This document shows positions 40,815 to 49,567 of a stretch of 64,000 bases of DNA, piece after piece (positions within the stretch are counted from its first letter, which is position 1; each line of letters begins with the position of its first letter). The stretch comes from DAOUAT01 sp964551735 (lineage in GTDB: Bacteria > Chloroflexota > Anaerolineae > CG2-30-64-16): the NCBI GenBank assembly GCA_964551735.1, contig CAZKEF010000029.1:1-64000 (forward strand). Direction: 5' to 3'. The notes under the pieces were generated by a model that was not told where the DNA came from, searched no databases, and saw only the letters and a list, made by a program, of their open reading frames with translations. A program made the translations under genes and the position numbers.

Positions 40815-41528
40815 ATGAACAATGACCGCCTGCGGCTGGCGTCGGTGGAGATCACCCGGCGCTGCAACAACGCCTGCCCCTACTGCGACCAGCCCAAGGC
40901 CGAGCAGGATATGCCGGTCGCGCAGTTCACCGGCCTGCTCGACATGCTAATCGGCGAGGACATAGAGGCGATTGCGTTGGGCGGCGGTGAGCCAACCCTC
41001 CACGCCGCGCTGCCGGCCCTGTTGGCAGCCGCCCGCCGGCGCGGCGTGCGGGCTGGGCTGACCACCAATGCCCGTGCGCCCGCCCTGGTGGCGCGCCTGG
41101 CCGACCAGGGACTGCTGGACAGCTTCGGCGTGTCGGCCGGCAAGGGGGATTGGACCGTGTTGGCCGGCCATCCGGCTGCGGTGGTCAACCTGTTGCTGCT
41201 GGCGGGCCGGCTGCCCGAAGTGACGGGCTGGGCCGTCGCGGCACTGCGTCACGGCGCGCGGCGCCTGTTGCTCCTGGGCTACAAGGGGGATCAGCCCGCC
41301 TTCGCCCCTGCCACGGCCGAGCTGACCGCCGCCTTTGCCCTGCTCACCGGCCTGGGGCGTGCGGCCGGCGCCGTGATCGCGGCCGATGACTACACCCGCC
41401 GCCGGCTCGGATTATCCGCGACTTGCGGCGAGGGCTTCGTGCGCATCGCTCTCGACGGCTCACGCGATAGCTGCTGTTTTCCGACCTGCGAATTCCGCGC
41501 TGCGGCGATGAATTGGAGGGTGTCATGA
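40815..41528 (+). CDS. Radical SAM protein
   Basis: 237 residues. VEITRRCNNACPYCDQPKA gives the CxxxCxxC cluster motif (Cys17, 21, 24), and AIALGGGEPTLHAALPALLA is the GGEP SAM motif. The barrel is short; the C-terminus has several Cys (RDSCCFPTCEF), which could be part of an auxiliary cluster but do not form a full SPASM motif. The start follows a weak AAGGGT. The substrate is unknown. The preceding gene encodes an unknown 349-residue protein; no small precursor peptide is seen nearby. Confidence 0.82.
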   Translation: MNNDRLRLASVEITRRCNNACPYCDQPKAEQDMPVAQFTGLLDMLIGEDIEAIALGGGEPTLHAALPALLAAARRRGVRAGLTTNARAPALVARLADQGLLDSFGVSAGKGDWTVLAGHPAAVVNLLLLAGRLPEVTGWAVAALRHGARRLLLLGYKGDQPAFAPATAELTAAFALLTGLGRAAGAVIAADDYTRRRLGLSATCGEGFVRIALDGSRDSCCFPTCEFRAAAMNWRVS

Positions 41529-41538
41529 CTGCCACCCT

Positions 41539-41996
41539 ATGTTCAACGCTCAGGTCACGACGTTGGCGGCGGGCCACAGCGTCTTGGTCTGGGGCGAGCG
41601 CGGGCACGGCAAGTCGCAGGCCATCGGCGCGGGCTCCTGGCTGGAACGCTGCGCCGAGGACATGCTGGCGGTCTTCGATGCAGTGGGCGTTGATAGGCCT
41701 ATGCCTTGCAAGCGGCATGACAGGTCGCCAAACAGGATTCTGCGATCATCTGGCAGGCCGTGACGCTGGCAGTGCATAAGAAGGGTGACCCGTCGCTGCG
41801 CATTGACATGTCCCTGTTGCTGCTTCGCGGCGACCGCGACCGGGCGAGCACGATCCGCCGGGACATGCTACCGTGGGGCAGACAAAGGCCGAGGGTGACT
41901 TACCAGATCATCCCCGACGCTGCGCACAACGCGAACCAGGACCGCCCAGAGTTCGCAAACCGGGCCGTCACAGCCTTTCTACAGAGCATCGTTTGA
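41539..41996 (+). pseudogene. Broken alpha/beta hydrolase
   Basis: Two pieces of one protein in different frames. 41539-41700 gives QVTTLAAGHSVLVWGERGHG KSQAIGAGSWLERCAEDMLA, the strand before the nucleophile elbow. 41775-41996 gives MSLLLLRGDRDRASTIRRDM then TYQIIPDAAHNANQDRPEFA, the Asp and His parts. The nucleophile segment GxSxG and cap are missing, and a frameshift lies between. A clear internal-deletion pseudogene of about one third the normal 260 residues. Confidence 0.75.
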
Positions 41997-42077
41997 CGCC
42001 ATCCTGAGATCATCATGTTGCCCAAGCTATCGGCCCGGCCAGCATCGAGGCTGCGCACGGCCAAGGAGGTAGACAAG

Positions 42078-43529
42078 ATGACACAAAGCCATATGATCGG
42101 CATCCTCCTGCTCGTTTTGCTGGCAATACCGTTTCTGTCGGCGTGTGGTAGCCAACAGGTGGCGCAACCGGATACGTTGGCGACGCTCACAGCGCAGCTT
42201 GACGCACTCCTGCCCGATCTGCTACGCCAATATCGTGCGCCGGGTGCGGCAGTGGCGCTCGTGCAGGGCGGCGCAGTGGCCTGGGCGCAGGGGTATGGCC
42301 TGGCGAACGAGACAACCGGCGCCCCCGTGACCTCGGAGACAACGTTTCAAGTTGCCTCGCTTTCCAAATCCATCACGGCCTGGGGCGTCATGCGGCTGGT
42401 AGAAGAAGGCAAGATCGATCTGGACGCGCCTGTCGCACAATACCTGAAAAGCTGGGGCTTGCCGCCAGCGAAGTTCGACCCTAACGGCGTGACCGTTCGG
42501 CGGTTGTTGAGCCATACGGCCGGCATCGCCCCGTGGTACTACGCTGGCGTGCCCATTGAGGCAACGCTGCCCGCGCCAGCGGAGCTGCTTTCGACCGGGC
42601 CAGTGCGGCTGGTTCGGCAACCGGGGGAGCGTGAAGCCTACACCAACGGCGGGTACACGCTGCTGCAACTGCTCATCGAGGATGTCACGGGGGAATCCTT
42701 TGCGGCGTACATGCAACGCGAGGTACTGATCCCCCTTGGCATACCAAACAGCACTTACCAATGGCGTCCCGACCTGCGCCCAGCCCTGGCTACCGGCTAT
42801 CAGGTCTCTGGCCAGCCTACGGAACACCGCAGCTACCCCGCGGCCGCCGGCGGGCTGTATGCCACAGCCGGCGATCTCGCGACCTGGTTGGCGGCCGGCA
42901 TGTCCGGCCCGCGCGGGGAGCCTGCCGGCAGGGGTGTCCTTCAGCCTGACACCGTGGCGCTGATGTACTTGCCCGTGCTGGCGACATCAGGTGGCGGGAA
43001 CGGCCTGGGCTACGTGACAGAAATCCTGCCCAACGACACACGCATGGTCTTGCACAGCGGCGACATCCTGGGCTGGCGGGGCCAATACACGGCCCTCCCC
43101 GACCTGGGAGCAGGCATTGTCGTCCTGACCAACAGCAATGCCGGCGGCCGATACGTGATCGCAGACACCATCTGCAGTTGGGTGGAATGGACAGCCGGCG
43201 TGGTGCCTGGGGTCTGTCAGGTCTACCAGATCGTGTATATCGTGATCCCCGTCAGCGCGGGCATCGGCGGCCTTGCCGTGTTGGCATCCGTCTGGCGATT
43301 GGTTGCCCGGGTTCGATCCGGGCGACGAAAGCTGGCTTGGCCTCCCCAAACTGATCGCCAACGTCGCAGCATTGTCTTCGCCTTGATCGCGCTTGCCGGC
43401 TGGTGGCTACTTGTGACGCCCAGGATTGGATTGCTCCTGCCGCCAACGTTCATCTGGATCACGTTGGCATACACCTTATGGTGTCTGATAGCTGCTGTGA
43501 AAGGCCTGACGATCAGCACAGAACGCTAA
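42078..43529 (+). CDS. Serine hydrolase (class C beta-lactamase/PBP4*-type) lipoprotein with C-terminal helices
   Basis: 483 residues with AAGGAGG upstream. A lipoprotein signal (LLLVLLAIPFLSAC, Cys23) is followed by the beta-lactamase fold: SxxK at 94-97 (ASLSKS), YTN in REAYTNGGYTLLQ and HSG in VLHSGDILGWRG. All three catalytic motifs are intact. The last ~110 residues hold about three membrane helices. Such enzymes are D-Ala-D-Ala-type peptidases or esterases at the cell surface; resistance is not implied. Confidence 0.88.
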   Translation: MTQSHMIGILLLVLLAIPFLSACGSQQVAQPDTLATLTAQLDALLPDLLRQYRAPGAAVALVQGGAVAWAQGYGLANETTGAPVTSETTFQVASLSKSITAWGVMRLVEEGKIDLDAPVAQYLKSWGLPPAKFDPNGVTVRRLLSHTAGIAPWYYAGVPIEATLPAPAELLSTGPVRLVRQPGEREAYTNGGYTLLQLLIEDVTGESFAAYMQREVLIPLGIPNSTYQWRPDLRPALATGYQVSGQPTEHRSYPAAAGGLYATAGDLATWLAAGMSGPRGEPAGRGVLQPDTVALMYLPVLATSGGGNGLGYVTEILPNDTRMVLHSGDILGWRGQYTALPDLGAGIVVLTNSNAGGRYVIADTICSWVEWTAGVVPGVCQVYQIVYIVIPVSAGIGGLAVLASVWRLVARVRSGRRKLAWPPQTDRQRRSIVFALIALAGWWLLVTPRIGLLLPPTFIWITLAYTLWCLIAAVKGLTISTER

Positions 43530-43880
43530 CCATGACCAACCCATCCGCGCTCAAATCGAGGCCGAGAGGAAGAACGCGTGTCTGGTGCGCTGCCCCTGAT
43601 TCTATCTGATGGTTGTTTCCCGGAACCGCGCGCGCAGCGATCTCACTGGCTTCTCATCCAGGTGCTGAAGGCGGCAATCGCAACCTCCAGGATCAGCACG
43701 GCATAACCGATGACCCATAACAGGTGTGGCAGTATGGCGGAGTTAGTCGCCAGCCAGAGCTGTTCGCCCGCGATGTGCTGGCGTTGCTGCGGGAGGGTCG
43801 CTGAACATCTTCAACCTGGAACTCTGGTTCGTTTGGTCGTGGGCGCCTCCGAAGCCTTCTTCCTGGTTACGAGGATCCTA
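43530..43880. other. Gap with faint gene remnants
   Basis: On the minus strand 43643 to about 43804 reads EQLWLATNSAILPHLLWVIG YAVLILEVAIAAFSTWM then stop, which looks like the C-terminal helix region of a membrane protein without a start. On the + strand the same bases can read PELFARDVLALLREGR and stop, like the end of a luciferase-like monooxygenase. Only one can be real, and both are weak. No intact gene is seen. Confidence 0.35.
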
Positions 43881-44342
43881 ATGAACGACATTGCTCGCTT
43901 ACGAGATGCAGTAGACCGCTTTTCGGCCTTCATCCTGGCCCTGCCTGCTGACACCCTGGCCGACCAGTCCACTGACGGGGCTTCTGGCGAGTGGGGGCCG
44001 AGGGAGGTGCTCGCACACCTGGTCTACCATCACGAGCTGTACGTCGCGCTGGTCGAAGCCTGGGTGACAGGCACGGCCGCCGCGCCACCCGCCGGCACGT
44101 TCCGCGAGCTGAACGCGCAGGCGGTCGCGGCCAACGCTGGGGTACCGGCGGCCGCGCTCGTGGCTCGCCTGCAAGAAGCGAACCGGCGTCTGGAGCAACT
44201 CTACCTGGGACACGACCCGCACACCATCGGCGTCGCGATCAAGGCCGGCGCCAAGCCGCGGACATTGGCCGCGCTCGTGCCGGAAGTCGAAGCGCACCTC
44301 CGCAACCACCTGCGGAAGCTGCAGCATATCGTGGCCGGATGA
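43881..44342 (+). CDS. DinB-like four-helix protein
   Basis: 153 residues. The helical bundle carries the metal triad pattern: WGPREVLAHLVYHHELYVAL in helix 2 and EVEAHLRNHLRKLQHIV at the C-terminus. Length and layout match DinB/DfsB-type small-molecule thiol-dependent or metal-binding proteins. These are cytosolic with varied or unknown roles. The start ATG follows GAGGAT. It is flanked by remnants on both sides. Confidence 0.75.
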   Translation: MNDIARLRDAVDRFSAFILALPADTLADQSTDGASGEWGPREVLAHLVYHHELYVALVEAWVTGTAAAPPAGTFRELNAQAVAANAGVPAAALVARLQEANRRLEQLYLGHDPHTIGVAIKAGAKPRTLAALVPEVEAHLRNHLRKLQHIVAG

Positions 44343-44361
44343 GGCCCAGGATAGGTAATCC

Positions 44362-44838
44362 ATGTCTTGGCAAATGCAGATCAGAGCCGATCCGCTGTCC
44401 TGCTGCTGGACGAGAATGGGCCGGGGGTGCGCTACCTGACGCTGCGCGACCTGTGTGATCGCGCGTCCAATAATCCACAGCTTGCAACCGCCCGCCGCGA
44501 GGCGCACCGGGCCGGGCCGATTTCTACCATCCTCGACTAGATGGATCCGGCCGGGTTCTGGGCCGAACCTGACCCCGGCTCCTATCCCAAGTACCGCGGT
44601 GCCGTCTGGTCGGTCATCCTGTTGGCGCAGCTCGGCGCGTCCATTGGCGAAGACAAGCGCGTCGGTCGAGCGTGCGCCTACGTGCTGGAGTACACGCTGG
44701 CCGCGGGAGGGCAGTTCTCGACGACCTCCACGGCATCGGAGACGCCGATTGCCTTCACGGCAACCTCTGTTGGGCGCTGGTGGAGTTGGGTTGTGCCGAC
44801 GTGGGGCTGGTGACCGCGTTCGACGGCGACACGGGGTG
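44362..44838 (+). pseudogene. Decayed alpha/alpha-toroid (prenyltransferase-repeat-like) gene
   Basis: The readable frame gives VRYLTLRDLCDRASNNPQLA TARREAHRAGPISTILD, then an in-frame TAG (44538-44540). It continues as MDPAGFWAEPDPGSYPKYRG AVWSVILLAQLGAS and, after a frameshift near 44720, ends GIGDADCLHGNLCWALVELG. These blocks are consecutive parts of one toroid-type protein that is normally over 250 residues. A nonsense codon, a frameshift and a missing C-terminus make it a pseudogene. The intact gene at 62819 may be of the same broad fold. Confidence 0.75.
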
Positions 44839-44898
44839 AGCCGTTGACACCCAGCGATTGTCTGGGCCAGGTGGAAAGCTGAGATCGAGAGGCAGCAA

Positions 44899-45573
44899 AT
44901 GCAAGCCGTATGGACGGTTGAGGGAGACGATAGAAGCTGGACCTCCTGGGCAGAGAACAGGGCCGATGCCCCTGCCTCTTCCCTGGTTCGGGAGTTGATC
45001 GCGCCAAGGACAGCCGGCCCCCAGGAATGGGCCGTGGATATCGGATGTGGCACCGGGCGTGCTTTCGTCCCGCTTACCCAAGCGGGCTATCGGGTGATCG
45101 GGATCGATCCAACTCCCAAGTGCGTCGAACTCAGTCTGCGCAGAGCGCGCCAATCCGGTATCGGCGCCTTGCCCATCCAGGCGTCAGCGGCCCGGCTGCC
45201 GCTCAGATCAGGTCTGGCGGCCTTCGTCTTCGCCATTGGGACTCTTTTTCATCTCAGCCCGGTGGAGCTGACTCTGGCTCTTCAGGAAATCCGGCGCGTG
45301 TTGCGCCCAGGTGGGGAAGCGCTACTGCATTTCCTAGACACCGACGACTGGCGCCGTTCACTTGGCAAAGAGACAGATCCCGACCAAGTGCCTGTCCCCG
45401 GTTACCAGGCGCTGGTGACGTGCTTTTGCTCACGCCGGGCAGTAGAGGCGTGGCTCAAGCAAGCAGGACTCGACCTTCTGGCGCTGGAACTGAAGATAAG
45501 CGTAAGCGAAGCTGGCCAACAACGCGACTGGCTGGCAAGGAGCGCAACGGATGCAAGTCAGGCAAGTGTTTGA
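44899..45573 (+). CDS. Class I SAM-dependent methyltransferase
   Basis: 224 residues. Motif I is WAVDIGCGTGRAFVPLTQAG, motif II VIGIDPTPKCVELSLRRAR, and the later part has VLRPGGEALLHFLDTDDW. The central RLPLRSGLAAFVFAIGTLFH fits small-molecule methyltransferases. The substrate is unknown. AGAGGCAGCAA precedes the ATG. The 3' end overlaps the Nudix gene by 23 bases, implying coupled expression. Confidence 0.85.
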   Translation: MQAVWTVEGDDRSWTSWAENRADAPASSLVRELIAPRTAGPQEWAVDIGCGTGRAFVPLTQAGYRVIGIDPTPKCVELSLRRARQSGIGALPIQASAARLPLRSGLAAFVFAIGTLFHLSPVELTLALQEIRRVLRPGGEALLHFLDTDDWRRSLGKETDPDQVPVPGYQALVTCFCSRRAVEAWLKQAGLDLLALELKISVSEAGQQRDWLARSATDASQASV

Positions 45574-46213
45574 GTACTATCAACGCCAGGGCCGGCTCGA
45601 AGGAGAATTCAAGCTCTGCCCGCTCTGCGGGACGCGCTTGCTCCTGACGGAGAGCGGGGGCAGGCGGCGGGCGGCCTGTTCAAGTTGTGGTTTCGTCCAG
45701 CACCGCAACCCGGCGGCGGCCGTGGCAGTTCTCGTCGTGGACCAAGGGCGAGTGCTCCTGGGGAGACGCGGTGGAGAGCCGGGAAGAGGGACCTGGTCGC
45801 TGCCGAGCGGCTACGTCGAGTGGGAGGATGATTTTCTGACCACCGCGATCCGAGAGGCGAAGGAAGAGACCGGGCTGGATGTGGCGATCGTGGCGATTAT
45901 GAACGTGGTCTCCTCCTTCGTGTCCCCGAGGTTTCACTTCCTCTCAGTGTACGTCTTGGCCCGCGTAGTAGGGGGAGAGCTGGCAGCCGGCGATGACCTG
46001 GCAGCAGTAGCGTGGGTTCCGATCGAGGGGCCACTGCCGGAGCTGGGCTTTGCGGAGGACATGAGCGTCATCGAACTGTATCGGGACGGCTTTGAGGGCA
46101 TCCCGGTTGACGCCGCATACGCGTGCCTGACAGGTAAAACTGAAGGGAAACACGCGCCGGCCGGGGCAGCCGTGCGCGATTACGGGCGCGGAGCGCTGGA
46201 GAGAGCAAGCTGA
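45551..46213 (+). CDS. Nudix hydrolase with N-terminal zinc ribbon
   Basis: 220 residues. An N-terminal zinc ribbon (CPLCG at about 23-27, CSSCG at 43-47) resembles NADH pyrophosphatase NudC. The Nudix box is GYVEWEDDFLTTAIREAKEE TG; the first Glu position is Asp, while REAKEE, which binds the metal, is intact. It probably hydrolyses a nucleoside diphosphate derivative. The length is shorter than NudC because the N-terminal domain is absent. AAGGAG precedes the ATG inside the methyltransferase gene. Confidence 0.87.
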   Translation: MQVRQVFEYYQRQGRLEGEFKLCPLCGTRLLLTESGGRRRAACSSCGFVQHRNPAAAVAVLVVDQGRVLLGRRGGEPGRGTWSLPSGYVEWEDDFLTTAIREAKEETGLDVAIVAIMNVVSSFVSPRFHFLSVYVLARVVGGELAAGDDLAAVAWVPIEGPLPELGFAEDMSVIELYRDGFEGIPVDAAYACLTGKTEGKHAPAGAAVRDYGRGALERAS

Positions 46214-46238
46214 GGTCCTGCCTTTGACACAAGCAGCC

Positions 46239-46331
46239 ATGCTAACTGATAGGCGAGTCACCCTTCGGGCTTCCCGCGAGAGCGACAAGGCCGACCGTCT
46301 GGCGTGCCCGTTACGCCATCGGTCTGTTTGA
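46239..46331 (+). pseudogene. N-terminal stub of a GNAT acetyltransferase
   Basis: 30 codons: MLTDRRVTLRASRESDKADR L, then unrelated residues and stop. RVTLRxSRESDKADRL is the first strand-helix of the RimJ/RimL-type GNAT family. The remaining ~140 residues are absent. No clear ribosome site is seen. Confidence 0.55.
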
Positions 46332-46394
46332 CACGACAGTCTGGAACCGAGGGTTTGGTAACGTTGGACAGCCCGCCCGCGGAGGTCTTTGGTG

Positions 46395-47369
46395 ATGAGT
46401 GTAAGCAGGATCCGACCCCTCCTCGACCATCTGGCCGGCGGAACCCGGCGAGAGGATGTGCGGTGGCGGGAGTGGCGGATCACGCTGATCCCCGGTGGAC
46501 AGAACAACCTGCTCTATCGCGCCACCAGCCCGGACGCTGACCTGGCCGTCAAGTTCACCGTCCGCGATGAGCGTGACCGGGCCGGCCGGGAGTATGGCGC
46601 GCTGGCGGCGTTGCGCGCGGCCGGCCTGGCCCTTGCGCCCGAGCCCATCCTGCTGGATCGGAGTGGCTACAGCCAGCCGGTGGTGGTGCAGAGCTGGCTG
46701 GAAGGCGAGGCGACCGCTACCCCTCCCGCGACGGACGATGAGTGGCAAAGACTGGCGCAACACCTGGCCAGCGTCCACACCGTCACGCCGGACCGGGTTC
46801 AGCGGGAGCTTCCTGGGACGACGATCAACGCCGACACCGCCGAGGAAGGCAGGTGGCGGGTGCGGGAGCAGGCGGAGCGGATTCCTGCCGAGGCGCAGCC
46901 GGCTTCTCTGAGAGCGCTTCTGGCCCGGTTCGAGGCGTCTCGATTTCCGGAGTGGCCGCCGGCGCCGGTCACACTCTGCCGCTTGGACAACAACATTACG
47001 AATTACATTCGGCGTCGCGGACCCTGGGCATCCGTGGACTGGGAGTATAGTGGATGGGGCGATCCGGCTTTCGACGTGGCTAACCTGCTGACTCACGTGA
47101 CCGTCCAGGAAGCGGCTGCTTTCCGGCGGACGTCGTTTGCCGGCTGTTACTGCAGCCTGGTGGCAGATGAAAGTGCAGCTGTGCGCATCCAGGTGTACTA
47201 CGATATCCTGGTGGTATGGTGGGCAGCTCGTCTCGCGCGCTTCCTGTACGAGATCCCGCGGGGCCAGGACCAGCGACTGGCGGAGTGGCCCGCAGGCTGG
47301 CAGGCGGACTATGAGGCCAAGTACGAGCGCTACCTGCGGCTTGCGGAGCTCACCTATGCCGGCCCGTGA
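46395..47369 (+). CDS. Aminoglycoside-phosphotransferase-fold (APH) kinase-like protein
   Basis: 324 residues; ATG chosen 9 bases after GGAGG (TTG 46389 and GTG 46392 are in the same frame). Features: the nucleotide loop PGGQNNLLYRATSPDADLAV with the conserved Lys in VKF, the catalytic loop CRLDNNITNYI (Asp and Asn of HGDxxxxN kept, His missing) and SVDWEYSGWGDPAFDVANLL as the metal-binding DxD. Phosphorylates small molecules such as choline, thiamine, fructosamine or aminoglycosides in general; the substrate is unknown and drug resistance is not implied. Confidence 0.85.
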   Translation: MSVSRIRPLLDHLAGGTRREDVRWREWRITLIPGGQNNLLYRATSPDADLAVKFTVRDERDRAGREYGALAALRAAGLALAPEPILLDRSGYSQPVVVQSWLEGEATATPPATDDEWQRLAQHLASVHTVTPDRVQRELPGTTINADTAEEGRWRVREQAERIPAEAQPASLRALLARFEASRFPEWPPAPVTLCRLDNNITNYIRRRGPWASVDWEYSGWGDPAFDVANLLTHVTVQEAAAFRRTSFAGCYCSLVADESAAVRIQVYYDILVVWWAARLARFLYEIPRGQDQRLAEWPAGWQADYEAKYERYLRLAELTYAGP

Positions 47370-47416
47370 GCGTCGGGCGAGATGATCGCATCGACTCGTA
47401 TGATCGGAGCAGACCG

Positions 47417-48484
47417 ATGATAGCGCGAGAAGCGAGTGACGCTTTCAACGTCGAATCCCTGGCAGAGCAGACCGTGCAAATGCTGTCCGTGGCGCCGGGC
47501 CAGGTGATCTGGATCTGGACCAGCACGCATTCGCTGGACCTCCTGGAAGCCCTGGCGTATCGCATCCGGGCACGGGGTGCGTTCTGGACGGTGCGACTCA
47601 CGATGGAGCCGCTGCTGCGGCGCATCGGGGAGGGCGTGACCGAGCCCTACCTGGGCCTGCTGCCAGAGCATGAGCTGCGCTGGCTGGACGACGTGGATGC
47701 GATTGTGGAGGTGCGCGACCACAGCGGCCACATCCCGGACGTGCCGATCACCCGCCGCCGGGCGATGGCCGCCGAATGGATCGCCCTGATCGAAGAGGCC
47801 GCGCGGCGGAACTGCCGCCGGATCGTGGTCGTCCACCCAACGCCGGCCCTGGCGTCTGCCTATGGCGTACCGTTGGCACTCCTGCGGCAGCGGTATCGGC
47901 AGGCCGTCGACATCGACTACGAGGCGCTCGACCGGCGACAGGAGCAGGTGCAAGCGCTGTTGGCGGGGAGCATGAGGGTCCGCATCGTAACGGACGCAGG
48001 CGCCGACTTGGCGTTGCAGGTCGGCGGGCGCCCGGTTCACCTGGACATGGATTCGCTTCCGCGTGGCGAGGTCTATGTAGCGCCCCACGAGGATTCGGCC
48101 GCCGGCGTCCTCGTCGTTGACAGGGCGTTTATCAGGGGAGAGCCGGTCGAGCGGCTGCGGCTGACCTTTGCCGCCGGCCGCGTGGTGGACATCAGGGCAC
48201 CAGACCCGGCCGGAGCCGAGAGGCTCCGCGAGCTGTTAGCCGCTTCGAGCGGCGACAAAGACGTGATCGCCGAGTTCGGGATCGGCCTGAATCCGGGCGC
48301 CACGGAGCCGGTGGGCGACGTGATGCTGGATGAGAAGATCGGCGGCAGTGTCCACGTGGCGATCGGGATGAACGAGCGGTTTGGCGGCCGAAACCGCTCG
48401 AACCTGCACCTGGACCTGGTGATCCTGCGGCCCACCGTCTGGCTCGATGCGATGAAGGTTATCGAGGGTGGGATCCTGCGCTAA
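47417..48484 (+). CDS. M29-type (thermophilic) metallo-aminopeptidase
   Basis: 355 residues with GGAG before the ATG. The C-terminal metal site is visible: LPRGEVYVAPHEDSAAGVLV, AEFGIGLNPGATEPVGDVML, DEKIGGSVHVAIGMNERFGG and NRSNLHLDLVI, supplying the Glu, His and Asp ligands of the family. The N-terminal domain is shorter and more divergent than in AmpS/AmpT. Cleaves N-terminal residues of peptides in the cytosol. The next gene begins 32 bases after its stop. Confidence 0.88.
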   Translation: MIAREASDAFNVESLAEQTVQMLSVAPGQVIWIWTSTHSLDLLEALAYRIRARGAFWTVRLTMEPLLRRIGEGVTEPYLGLLPEHELRWLDDVDAIVEVRDHSGHIPDVPITRRRAMAAEWIALIEEAARRNCRRIVVVHPTPALASAYGVPLALLRQRYRQAVDIDYEALDRRQEQVQALLAGSMRVRIVTDAGADLALQVGGRPVHLDMDSLPRGEVYVAPHEDSAAGVLVVDRAFIRGEPVERLRLTFAAGRVVDIRAPDPAGAERLRELLAASSGDKDVIAEFGIGLNPGATEPVGDVMLDEKIGGSVHVAIGMNERFGGRNRSNLHLDLVILRPTVWLDAMKVIEGGILR

Positions 48485-48516
48485 TGCAGGACAGCAAACT
48501 GGATGGGAGGTCAAAC

Positions 48517-49521
48517 ATGGTGTCAAAACGCCGTCTTCTCCTCATCGCAGCCTTCTTCCTCTTCTTCTGGCTCGCCGTGGTGCTGTTCAGCACCACCGTC
48601 CACGAGATCGGCCATGCTCTGGCCGTTGCTCTGGCCGGCGGCTGGCGCAACAGTCTGGTCTTCTTCGGGGGCGCCGCCTATCACGAGCCTGTGCTGTGGC
48701 TGACCATCCTCGACCAGGTGCAGGCGAGCGGCTTCACACCCGCCCAATGGGGTGATGAGCAGAACCTGGCCCTGATGGGGCAGATCGCCCGGCTTATGCC
48801 GACTTTCCGCATCGGCGTCCTGGGCGGCTGGCTCGGCCAGCTTGTGGCCGCGGCCCTGGCCTTCCTGGTCGTGCGCTCACGCGTCTTCCGGGCCGCGGCT
48901 TCGACCTTCTCGCGCCTCTTCTGGGGTGCTTTCGTGCTCTTCAACCCGGCGTGGGTCGGCGGGCTGTGGCTGCTGGATGGGTTGTGGCCGCCCAACTCAT
49001 CGGACTCGGCGGTGCTCGTCAATGCGATCCTGGGAAACCGGCCACTCGCCCTGGCCGCTCTGTGGCTCCTCGGCGCAGGGCTGGTGGCGTTGGCGCTGTG
49101 GTTGGCCGACCGCATCGGCGGCCAGGTTTTTGCGCCGCTGGGCCTCAGCGCGCCGGCAAGTCGCAAGCTTGCGCTCCTCTGGACGGCCCTGATTGCGGTC
49201 ACGGCGCTGCCCGGCAAGTTGCCCCTGCCGGGAAACCTGGATGCCATCGTGGGCGCGCTGATCGCCGTCCCGCTGATGACCGTCGGCCCCCTGTGGCTGC
49301 TGCTGCGGTCAAATCGAAACGACGCCGCTGCCCCGCGCGTTCCCGCCTATGCCTGGCTGGGCATCGGCATGGTGCTGGGCCTGATCCTGTTCGGGCTGCT
49401 CAGCCGTTCCGGCTTCATGGTGCGCGGCGATTCCGCCAGCCTGCAGATGCAGATCATCCAGGCGCACTACTGCGAGCAAGTCAAATGCGCGCCGGAGGAT
49501 GCGCTGCGCTGGTTCCGCTGA
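48517..49521 (+). CDS. M50-like integral-membrane metalloprotease candidate
   Basis: 334 residues with GGGAGGT before the ATG. About seven membrane helices. HEIGH (residues 29-33) lies in the first helix, as in M50 proteases. The usual downstream NxxPxxxxDG motif is not clear; WGAFVLFNPAWVGGLWLLDG near 145-165 may stand in for it. Either a divergent protease or a related non-catalytic protein. The tail carries Cys and a charged C-terminus (HYCEQVKCAPEDALRW). Confidence 0.65.
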   Translation: MVSKRRLLLIAAFFLFFWLAVVLFSTTVHEIGHALAVALAGGWRNSLVFFGGAAYHEPVLWLTILDQVQASGFTPAQWGDEQNLALMGQIARLMPTFRIGVLGGWLGQLVAAALAFLVVRSRVFRAAASTFSRLFWGAFVLFNPAWVGGLWLLDGLWPPNSSDSAVLVNAILGNRPLALAALWLLGAGLVALALWLADRIGGQVFAPLGLSAPASRKLALLWTALIAVTALPGKLPLPGNLDAIVGALIAVPLMTVGPLWLLLRSNRNDAAAPRVPAYAWLGIGMVLGLILFGLLSRSGFMVRGDSASLQMQIIQAHYCEQVKCAPEDALRWFR

Positions 49522-49567
49522 AGCGTACCGCGCCCCAGAACCGGCCGGCAGTTCGGAGGATCGAGCT

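Noticed and set aside
39668..41528. RiPP (modified peptide) biosynthesis cluster around the radical SAM gene
   Set aside because: No small precursor gene, SPASM motif, peptidase or exporter is adjacent.
46224..46252. Promoter TTGACA-N17-TGATAG
   Set aside because: The -10 is poor and the element overlaps the start of the GNAT stub, so it is likely chance.
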